Assembly: GCF_032118995.1 (NCBI RefSeq)
Contig: NC_092661.1
Location: forward strand, 250,501 to 314,500
Origin: Asterias amurensis
Lineage: Eukaryota > Echinodermata > Asteroidea > Forcipulatida > Asteriidae
Length of the DNA stretch: 64,000 nt
Reading direction: 5' to 3'
The stretch's first letter is position 1. Every line of letters begins with the position of its first letter. A model generated the notes under the pieces. It did no database searches and was not told the DNA's origin. It was given only the letters and a program-made list of their open reading frames with translations. Position numbers and translations under genes: made by a program. Positions 35,835 to 47,800 of this stretch are shown here, one piece after another.

Positions 35835-38800
35835 CTGCATAGAGGACAATTAAAGAGTGAAATATTACTTAAAAGCCCCAATTGTTAAAGGCGGGCACTA
35901 TTGGTAGTTACTCAAACTAATTATAAGCATACAAACTTTTTTGGTACCGAGCAATGGAGAGCTGTTGATAATATAAAACATTATGAGAAACGGCTCCCTC
36001 TGAAGTAACGTTGTTTTTTTAGAAAGGGGTAATTTCTCACTCGAACATTTGAATCTAGGCTGAAGCCTTTCTCGGGCATCTGAAGGCGCACAAATTTGTG
36101 CAAACGAATCTTCTTTTATTCATCTCTTGCAACTGTGATGACCAAAGAGACCACCTTTTCACAGTTGTTTTATGTTATCCATTATGTTGGGATCTACCAA
36201 GTGAGAAGACGTGTCCAGTGCCTTTAATGATGGTTGATTTGTCGCTAATCAAAATGACTATTAGTCGGTTAATGTGAATGACCGGTCGGTGGAATTCCAA
36301 TTAATAAAGGATAGGGAAGATTATGATCAGGATAAGAGAATTAGACTTTGAAAGATTGAATAGAGTGAATTATTTCAACCATCACGCAGAAGACGCAGTC
36401 CTATAAAGGGATGATACCAGACAAAATGTGCAAATTTGTCAAATAAAATGGAAGCTGCCTTTCCTTCCATGGAGAAATAATACATTGTTGTAAAATTATT
36501 TAAATAGTCTCGGGTTGATTTAAATCTCATTACTTCCATGTCGTTTCCATTTTCCCTCGATTTTCTCCAAAACGACACTTTTAAAAGTCTCTCTATTAAA
36601 TTGCGTAAAACTAACCAGACATTGAGGTAAGTCACCTATTACACTGACTCCAATTCAAACAATAGTATATTTTGTCTTTGTCCATACATCAACTTCGCAT
36701 TTCCACGTGATATGGTCACATGACAATGGTCATGTGACGTCAGGGCCACCCTCATACTGCGTCACCAAAGTGCGCCGTCGGCAAAACTCTATTGTTTTTC
36801 TCAAACTGCGCAAAGGGAAAACTAATCAGAGGGATTTGCAAACAAATTCAATTATTGCGCGTTTGGAACACAGATCAAGTTCCTGTGATTTCAATAATGC
36901 GTCTAGTTTAAGAGTAAATAATTAATCCAACTGTGACACAGAGTTAGTGATGAAGTCTTGGGTTTCCTGTTTGCCAGGGGCCAGACTAGAGGATGTGGTT
37001 CAGTCTTCATAACATCATCTCATGTGACTCTATGCATCTTTAATCTTAATATATCAATTACCTAAAACCAAGCACTTTACTATGCACTCTTTACTTTAAA
37101 GGCAGTGGACACTATTGGTTATTACTCAAAATAATTATTAGCACGAAACCTTACTTGGTAACGAGTAATGGGGAGAGGTTGGTAGTATAACACATTGTGA
37201 GAAACGGCTCCCTCTGAAGTGCCATAGTTTTCGAGAAAGAAGTAATTTTCAGCGAATTTGATTTAGAGACCTCAAGTTTAGAACTTGAGGTCTCGAAATC
37301 AACCATCTAAACGTCCACAACTTCGTGTGACAAGGGTGTTTTTTCTTTCATTATTATCTCACAACTTCGACGACCAATTGAGCTCAAATTTTCACAGGTT
37401 TGTTATTTCATGCATATGTTGAGATACACCGAGCGAGAAGACTGGTCTTCGACAATTACCAATAGTGTCCACTGTCTTTAAGCAGCTGTTAAAATAACTC
37501 TAAATCATGTGTCCCATCTCTCTTCATACAAAACGATATTTACTTTGTTTTAGCACCAGACTGTTTTCCATTCCAGCCTCGGTTTCGCTACAACTGAATA
37601 AAAGGAAAGTAAAATGGCCACCCTACATTAAGGCCTGATGCTTCACGGAGGCCACGAAGGCGAGTCCCTCCATGCTCCCTGGTCATTGCCATGGTGTCCT
37701 TGAAATAATCCAGTAGCAATTTACAATTTCTTCATAGGGTGCCTGCCCTTTACCAAGGAGAAAATGCCTTGGTGCCCTTGCCCTTTCAAAAACGAAGCAT
37801 TTATGCACAATTTAATAATGGTCAAATTTGTCATGAATCACCTTTGGTACATAATGAATATGTTAATACGTACCGCTTCATCATAGAGTTTGGGAGCACT
37901 TATCCCAGAATCCTTTGCATCTGATCCACTTTCATCTTTGGTCTCTAGACGCTTCAACATCTTAACATGATGCCGATCACGCCTGCGCAGTAGCAAGTAA
38001 TACATCGCTGAATATTCATCACATCGTTTACTGATGACGGAGTCGGTCACGTGAGAGATGTTGTAACCCATATTGGTCCATATGTAGTCAAGTATGTCTG
38101 TCTCGAGGTCCATCCGACTGATTCGACCACTGTGGGCGGAGCTTGCTGTACGGGGGCGGATGACTGCATCCACGTCTCCAACTAACCATTTATGATTCAT
38201 TGCCTCTAAGATGGAATACCGCTTTCTTGGATCGGGATGAAGGAGCCTTCTGATGAAATCTTTACACTCTGAGAAAAACAAACATCAAAGAATCGTGTAA
38301 GACAGTAAGATGTCTAGCTTTACTTCTTAAATCTACGCACGTAGACTGGCTTGATACTCCTTGCAGCTAAAACACTGAAATAATAATAGGCAATTCATTT
38401 CACTATAAATTATTGGTATCAAATTGCCCAGTAGGGAAAGCACTGGACACTATTTGTCAACACTCCAAATAACTAAGTACAAAAACTAACTTGGTATTAC
38501 AGGTTAAGAAGAGATGTTGATAAAATATTGTGAGAAACGGTTCCCTCTTAAAAAATAACGTAGTTCTTTAAGAAAGGGATAATAATTCTCAGTCAAACAG
38601 TAAAAGACTTCAGTCCTGAAGCAATTTGTAGGTACCTGAAAGGGCACGCATTTGTGAAACACTGGTGTTTTTCTTTCATTATTCTCTTGCAACCTCAAGG
38701 ACCAATTGAGTCAAAATTTCCACAGGTTTGTTATTGTATGCATACGTTGAGATACACCAAGTGAGAAGACTGGTCTTTGACAATTACCAATAGTGTCCAA

Positions 38801-41800
38801 TGCCTTTAACAGTCTACAACACGGTAGCGACAAACGTGAACTAAGGTAAATTGTGAACATTACTGTTCATTCCTTATAGTAAAGTCTAAACCTAAATACA
38901 TTTGGTTTTCTAATGAAGATGAATGAATGAATGTTTACCATTAGTTAAATTGGTTGGAATCTCAGCCATTTCTCTGTTGTTAATCTTCTTTAGAAGAAGT
39001 TTAATATTAAATGGTTCCACGGTGAATGGCAGTGAGCCAGCTAGCATAGCAAACGTGTTGACTCCACTGGAAACAAAACACAGAAATGTCATTATCGTGA
39101 TATTCAATTTATAACATTCTGGCAATAGTCTGTTTTAAGTAATTAAAGGAACAAACAATCCGATAACTTTATCCATATACATGTAGATACGACGAAATGA
39201 ATATTGTGTATAAAAAGGAACGTCAAGGCATAAGAATAAGCAAATAAATAAACTCTAAAACATAACAAAATGTGAAATTGTTAAAAGCTGTTTCCTCAAT
39301 AAAAATGGGAACCAGTCTAATCAAGTTGTCTCTATAGGGGAGTCAAACATCCAGGTTTTCCATTTATTTCTTTTTGACAATTTATCTTAGACAATCTTGA
39401 GCGAGACAGCAAACATCTTACGATTGGGTTCTTCTTGATGAAGAAGACATCGTCAATATTAAGGACTCTTCAAAAATTACTGCGAATCAAAATTGAAGAA
39501 AAAAGCAACTCTCAGGAGAACTGGGCAACTACTCAGTCTGAGACATTGCAAAACGGAAGGAAATGAACCCATATTTCAATTATGTTTGCAGTATTGTAGG
39601 ATACGCTGGACTGAATATTCGAATACTTCCAGACGCCATCAAGTAATTGGCTTCAGCCCTCAATGGCACCCTTAAAGGAACATTACAGAATTGGATTTTG
39701 CTAACAAAACAGTTGCTGGCAGTGTAAGCACTTTATGTAATCCATAATATAATAAACTGACAAACCTACAGAAGTTTGAGATTAATCGGCCATCTGGGTC
39801 ACGAGAAAATAATGGAAAAAAACGATTACACATTTTGCATGAAATCGATAAATAGTAATTTGCTAAAACGCTAACTGAGCAATAAACTTCAAACGGGAAG
39901 TTAGTTTCATTGATTTCTTATCAAATAATGACATTGCAGACGGAAATCTTTCAATGGATGTTTTCTACTATCAACATCATTAGACCGTGTAAGTTGTATG
40001 TAAATCTTGGAACTTAGACGATTTGTTTTCTTTCAAATTCTGTAATGTCCCTTTAACCATCGCCAAACAGTTATTTTCATTGCTGTCAAATCTTAGCAGA
40101 GTAGACCCACCCCCTCCCTCCGGTTGGAAGGATGGAGGCAAGATCGATTTCAACAATGAAGATGAAAAGGCAGACGAGTTGGCTTTCTACTAATAAGAAG
40201 ACATTGATTAAGACTCTGCTTTCAGGGAAAACTTCTACTTATTGTCAAATAATCGGATTATTGTTTAACGGACACTTAAGTCTGTTAGGGGCATTGGAGA
40301 AAATTGTGGACTAGTTGCTGGTCTAGCTGCGTGCCGCAAGGGGTGTCAGGATGGGCAGGGCTAGGCACCTCACGAAGTGGTGCTTTCTCTGTATGCATTT
40401 GAGACTCAAATCAGGCATTGTGAGAAGGGTAGAACAAGGACAACCAAACTTATACTTAGTCACACTGCCGTCTAAATTTATTGCTTTTGATTTAAACAAT
40501 GAAAGAATGTTAATTGCTCTGACATAATTAAATACACGCATTGCGCGTTTTGTAGAAGTGCAAGTCCATCAGTCAAACTCAAAGTCATTTCTCAATTTGA
40601 AATAGTCGGACAGTAAGCGAGTTAGCACACTGGATTCTAGCACCACCCCCCCCCCCGTCTCCCCGAGTTCCAAACAGCTTTCAGACACACTCTCAACGAC
40701 AATGTCCCTTCGACGCCCCTAGATGTCCTGATTATTGAAGAACTCTTGAGATACAAATAGCTCCAAGGTATGCTTTAATGATCTTCGATATGTTCAGATT
40801 TTGATATCTCCCAATTTAGTCAGTGTTTAAAGTTTGTCAAATGTACCCTCATCTTTTCTTTTACACGAATGTTTGCATGTTTGTCTGTTTGTTTCTTTCT
40901 TTGTCTGTCTGGTTGTGTTTCACAAGCTTCGGTTTTATCAAAACAGCCCCATACTCTACTTCATCTCATTTCAATTATTAATTTCACAGGCAAAAATTCA
41001 AGCACAGACAATAAGAACAGCAAGAAAAGAAAAACAGTATATCATTACTTATGACGTTCCTGCATTGCTTTACTTTATGTACTTGTCGATATTTTTCGCG
41101 ATGTTTTCATTGTAAAGCGCTATGATCATACTCTTTGGAATAGCGTTAAACAAGCAATACTAATTATTACATTTTTCATGGAAGTATGGAAATAAATGTG
41201 TATTTGAAATTGAATTGAACAAACAAAATCAACGAATGAAAGGAGACGAGCAGGCTGAGGCTGGGAGATTAGACTGGCCCTTATTGTACAACAAAACAGT
41301 ATATCATTACTGTGTATGACCTCAGGGTGTCAGACATAGACGCATCTATGGATATCACTCATCACGTGTTAATACACGCCTAGCTTTATCAAGATAAACT
41401 TATCTACTGAAGTAAGGCAAACCCATCTCTGATATCACCACGAGAAAGGGTCAACTAATAACAACGCGAGATTTGACGAGAATTTGTCAGATGTCAGTGG
41501 ACATGATAGTCGAAGTAATTGCGCTTTGTTGCCATGCTTCGTGTGATGTTGTCATATTTTATCTTGAGTGTGAGTGCCACAACATGAGCATCATAAAAGA
41601 ACAGACTGCATAACACATACATGTATAGAAATGTTTCGTACGAATTGGGACAAGTCAGTCAGAGCAGAAACCATAAACTTAATAGCGTTTTGCTGGACAC
41701 GTCTTTGGTTTTACAAAATTAGTGAAGGTCTTCATCACTCCCTGAAGCTATTCGCGCCAACACAACTTGCTAAACACTCAATCTTGCTCAGGAGAAATAG

Positions 41801-44800
41801 CAACCCCCAGTTATGACTTCTGACTTTTATCCTGCTTGTTTGACTTACTAGAATATAAACAATTGACTGAGAATTCTTTGCTTCCTTAACATCTTCACAT
41901 AATTAGATTTTGTTGAATGATATAAATCCAGAATACTAGGTCTTCATGACAGCAAAGATACCTTGCAGCCTTTTCATCTATCCATCATAACATACCTACA
42001 GTCTAATAACATTTACCTTCATAGCTCAATAAAATCACATGGATCCTTTCTCTTGAAACTATTTTTCAAGAAGAATATTTTTGTGCAGACAGTAAGATTG
42101 TATTTTACATTATTTTAGGACAATATTGTTAAAAAGTGTGACATTTATATTGAGATGTATTCTCCTTTTAAATACAAAGAAGACCGAGTTTGCCGTTTAT
42201 TGAATAAAACTATGGTTTGTAAAAACATGATCAGTAGTTTGTTTATTTTTTAAATGCCCCCCTTGCATTTAAAAGCAGCTTGCTATTAGTAACACACACA
42301 GGTTATCAGCCAATGTTTGTGCTGGTTACCGCCCTAGCATTTAAAGAGCAGTATTTGTGAGGCCTACCAGCCAAACTACATCGTATACTGACAACGTTTG
42401 GTGAGAGCAGGCTGAGCAGTCGATGTTATTAAACTAGAACAGCGTCTGAACTCTCGACCAACCGTCATCCATTGGTTCAATAACATCAGACAGACGATGC
42501 TTACGCTGTTACTGCAACCTTATTAAAGAGACTACAAGTTCTATAGTCCCCATAAGTATAGTCTTATCGCAAGCTCAATAGGTGCATGTTGGCTTGATAT
42601 GAAATAAGAAATGCAATTTCCGTTAAAATTACTTTCATCTTTCCAAAAAGATTTAATCTTTTGAGAAAAGGAAACGTTTTTTGGCCTGTTTTAGCTTCTC
42701 ATCAAAACAAGCAGGATTCATTAGTAGACATAAACTAGTCTTAAAACCAGCCGTTCACTGTTATTCTTTATAGAAAATCGACTTGCAGTCATTACAAAGT
42801 TGTCACACTACACGTATAGATGGATTGCACATGACGTCATCGACCGCAATATTTGATGTAAATCAATGGAAAAGTACAAGTGTGAACGCGCTACGCACGA
42901 CTCTCAACCAATGACAGCCTTGCACCCACACGTTTTATCAAAGATGGCGGTCAATCGCGTCATGTGCAATCCATCTATTCATCAACGGGATTGCATCTTT
43001 AAGATGGGAAAAACAAATAAAGTTGAAGTGGTACATACATGCTCCATACATCCACCTTTGGTCCGTATTTCTTATTAGCAATAATCTCTGGCGCAGCGTA
43101 TGCTGGACTACCACACTGAGTAGCCTGGAACTCGGCTCGTACGCCTGTACCCTTCGTACTAGACGAGCTGCTGTACCCTATGAAGTTACTCAATCCAAAA
43201 TCTGTAATCAGCCAAAAACAAGGAATCTGTATTTAATCTCAAATCTAGAATATTGAACACAACTAAGAAATTAAACACTGAATCAAAACTCTGTAATCAA
43301 ACAAAATGAAAGTAGTGTTACATTACTGCATTGAATTTCTGCAGTTCAGAGTAAGACTCAACAAAACCTCGCTATCTCAATCCAACATCTACATAATCTA
43401 AACACCATCTCAAGAGTATAACTGTCTTCGTGTATTTGGGGAACATAATATAGAAAGTGGAGAAAAATGATCGTCTTCAGGCTTTTCGTTGTACAGTTTT
43501 CAAATAAGCTTTTATAAGAAACTTGATCGACATGCGAGTAATCACGCAAATGGATGGGACCGTATCAGTGTTGTTTCCTTTACCTCATCCAAAGACAAAT
43601 GGTATCAAATTGGTATTATTAGATGTGAAATTTTGTAAGTCTCTGTAATTGTAAATAAAGTCTAGTCCTTTTCTGAAATCAAACTGGATCTACCCCGACC
43701 CACTTACAAACCTACATTTCCTATTCGTATTAAATTGCATACAAGTCTGGATAAAGTCTGCACAAACCGAGGTTTCTTATTACAAACTCATCCAGTTTTT
43801 TGCTATTGTCTTCTTCTAATATTTCCACAATTTCAGCATAAGTCTTGAAATGTTTTTAAACTGACGTATTTTTATGTGATTAAATCTCCATCAAGATTGA
43901 CACAATATCAAATGCCTAACACGTGACGACATAATGACGTCAGACCGTGGACCAGGAATGGTAATTTACATGGTTGCTCGACAGAAAGCAAATGAGTGTA
44001 GACTTCGGTTCCAGCAGTGGGTCTATCTCGACTCGCCGCACACATTACTAACGTCTTGTAACAAGACTACATTTTTTCAGAACGTAAAACAAAGGTTTTT
44101 ATTGCCCCTGAAAGCCCGTCTCAGCTCGCAGGTTATAGCATCGAGATCTAATTGCTCAATGAATTAATCATAATGTTTTGTAATGTCATTGTTGTCGTCT
44201 TCCCGGCTGTTGGCTCATGTTACTCAAAACCAAGTTGGAAGGGAACAAAGGAGGCATTGTTCTCCGCCCACTCAATCCGCCTTCAACTTTATTTATAAAT
44301 AACTCTTCTAGAATAAATCAAGACCGATATTTTGGACGTTCGGGGTTTCAAAAAAAAGGAATGAACTAACACAAGGACTGATAGTTTAGAATTGAAATTC
44401 TCGGAGACTACGTATGCCTTTTGCAAATACAAACATACAAACATGGAACAGACATGTATACAAACATGGCATCCATATTTTCAATCGAATTATTGATCAT
44501 AAAAATTACCATCCATGCTTTTTACTTAGCTTCAATGGTTCATTGCGACCGAGTGAATTTGAATTATACCTTATTAAATTATGTGCAATGAACGCTGAAT
44601 AGTTGACTGACTATTTCAAACGATGAGAACAAAATTAATTTCCGAATGAAATTGAAGATCCGGTGATGCAATTGCGCTAGTGATTGCAATGTTTGACGGA
44701 AGGCGTGTAGAATAGACAATGGTGTAAACGAAAAATACACAATAGACCTCCTCTAGAATTGTGTAAAATAACATCAACTGAATGTCGGGAATTTTTACAT

Positions 44801-47800
44801 CTTTATTCTTGAGGTCAAAGGTGAAACATCTGTTCAGAGAATATCTCTCGGATATCAATTTGTTCAATCAGATTTATTACATTTCTAGAACATGAAATTG
44901 AAAGTTGATTTTCAAAACGAAAATGAACAAAAGAAATGCCAGGACAACTTAATAAATCTTCTCGTATTGAATGATTGATCAGGAGGTATTCTTGATTGAG
45001 GATTTTCCCCGAGATTTCCAACGACAGCATTGAACAAAATTTAAATTTGGGAGGCAAATGACAATACAATTTCATAATTTTGCGGCATCATGGTTCCTTG
45101 ACAGTTAATACCTCGTCCACGCCCCCCCCCCCCCCCCCACCCAACCGATCGTGTATGCCATTGGTTTATAAAATAACCTATCGGCAACTACCACCCGTCC
45201 CTAACACTCAGATTAAAGTGGTTGTCTTGAAATCATTTCATGTATTTTATGAGATCTGGCAAGCTCATTTGATAATTTTGAAGTTGTTTAAATATACTAT
45301 CTAACAAAGATCCATTTTATTGCATTCAACAGAAGTTGACATAGAAACAAAAGAGGGCGCTGGTGATCAAATCATTTGAAGGAAAGGTCGGTACTTTCAT
45401 ATCATAGCTATTGCAATAAATGCAACAAAGGGATCATAATGTATGTTGGAAAAAACGAAGGTTTTTTTCTGGAATAAAATACAAACACCTATGGGTAATT
45501 TGAGTTTTGCCCTTGCTACAAAATTGCAATTAAACCTCTAGACGTTTTGAAGGAAAACAGCAAACACTTACCGATAATCTTGATGTTGTTGTTTTCATCC
45601 AGAAGGAGGTTTTCAACCTTTAAGTCTCTGAAAGTAAAACATAAGGAAAGAGATTTAAGACAGAGCTATCTAAACTTTGCATCCATAGAAAATATGTTAA
45701 GATAATGGAAAAACATTTTGTCGGAAAACACCATGTGTTGCTCTTTGGGATTTTTTAAGGCAAGTTTGCCAAAACAAGGCTAAAGCCACTCTTGGTGGAG
45801 CTAGAAGAAGGAAAATTGGGTGAAAAATAACTCAAGGGAGCCGAAGGTAGGAATTGATTTTCCTCTAATAACAGTTTAGATTATAGGATGTAGGGAAACA
45901 ACACCAGGCAAGGAGTTCCAATAAGAAGCAGAAAGCTTTTGGAACGACTCCTTGTTCTACATCTCTTGGAATGACTCCTTGTTCTACATCTCTTGGAATG
46001 ACTCCTTGTTCTACATCTCTTGGAATGACTCCTTGTTCTACATCTCTTGGAATGACTCCTTGTTCTACATCTCTTGGAATGACTCCTTGTTCTACATCTC
46101 TTGGAATGACTCCTTGTTCTACATCTCTTGGAATGACTCCTTGTTCTACATCTCTTGGAATGACTCCTTGTTCTACATCTCTTGGAATGACTCCTTGTTC
46201 TACATCTCTTTGAATGACTCCTTGCTCTACATCTCTTGGAATGACTCCTTGTTCTACATCTCTTGGAATGACTCCTTGTTCTACATCTCTTGGAATGACT
46301 CCTTGTTCTACATCTCTTGGAATGACTCCTTGTTCTACATCTCTTGGAATGACTCCTTGTTCTACATCTCTTGGAATGACTCCTTGCTCTACATCTCTTG
46401 GAATGACTCCTTGTTCTACATCTCTTGGAATGACTCCTTGTTCTACATCTCTTGGAATGACTCCTTGTTCTACATCTCTTGGAATGACTCCTTGTTCTAC
46501 ATCTCTTGGAATGACTCCTTGTTCTACATCTCTTGGAATGACTCCTTGTTCTACATCTCTTGGAATGACTCCTTGTTCTACATCTCTTGGAATGACTCCT
46601 TGTTCTACATCTCTTGGAATGACTCCTTGTTCTACATCTCTTGGAATGACTCCTTGTTCTACATCTCTAGGAATGACTCCTTGTTCTACATCTCTAGGAA
46701 TGACTCCTTGTTCTACATCTCTTGGAATGACTCCTTGTTCTACATCTCTTGGAATGACTCCTTGTTCTACATCTCTAGGAATGACTCCTTGCTCTACATC
46801 TCTTGGAATGACTCCTTGTTCTACATCTCTTGGAATGACTCCTTGTTCTACATCTCTTGGAATGACTCCTTGTTCTACATCTCTTGGAATGACTCCTTGT
46901 TCTACATCTCTAGGAATGACTCCTTGTTCTACATCTCTTGGAATGACTCCTTGTTCTACATCTCTTGGAATGACTCCTTGTTCTACATCTCTTGGAATGA
47001 CTCCTTGTTCTACATCTCTTGGAATGACTCCTTGTTCTACATCTCTTGGAATGACTCCTTGTTCTACATCTCTAGGAATGACTCCTTGTTCTACATCTCT
47101 TGGAATGACTCCTTGTTCTACATCTCTTGGAATGACTCCTTGTTCTACATCTCTTGGAATGACTCCTTGTTCTACATCTCTTGGACTGACTCCTTGATCT
47201 ACATCTCTTGGAATGACTCCTTGTTCTACATCTCTTGGAATGACTCCTTGTTCTACATCTCTAGGAATGACTCCTTGTTCTACATCTCTAGGAATGACTC
47301 CTTGTTCTACATCTCTTGGAATGACTCCTTGTTCTACATCTCAGCAAATCATGAGTGTATGGGTGAGAGAAGAAGCAGAAGGTCTAGTGTCAAGCTCGTT
47401 TTGTTAGTGTCGTTGTCGTTGTCGTTGTTTTTGTTTATGTTGATGTTGTTATTGTTGTCGTTGTTGTTGTTTATGTTAATGTTGTTGTTGTTAATGTTAT
47501 TGTTGTTGTTGTTGTTGTTGGTGTTGTTGTTTACCTGTGTAGAATTCCAGCTTGGTGAATATGGTCAACAGCTGATACAATCTGTTTGACGTAGCGTCTT
47601 GCCTCATCCTCTTGAAGACATTTCTTACTACATATACGATCCAATAATGCACCACCAGTACACAGATCTAAAACCTACAAGACAAATATTCAACAAAAAT
47701 AGACACATTTTAGACAGAATTGGATCATATCAAAATAATAAACCACAAGGGAAACTGACTGGGTAAATTATAAATGATTTTGGATTGAACAAAGACAATT

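Noticed and set aside
37739..37924. Short plus-strand open frames around the kinase exons
   Set aside because: Antisense to spliced minus-strand exons or within introns; no independent support.
45952..47589. 545-codon plus-strand open frame of FYISWNDSL repeats
   Set aside because: It is the 27-bp minisatellite in an intron; unit length divisible by three keeps several frames open, and the frame ends in the neighbouring GTT microsatellite and an antisense exon.
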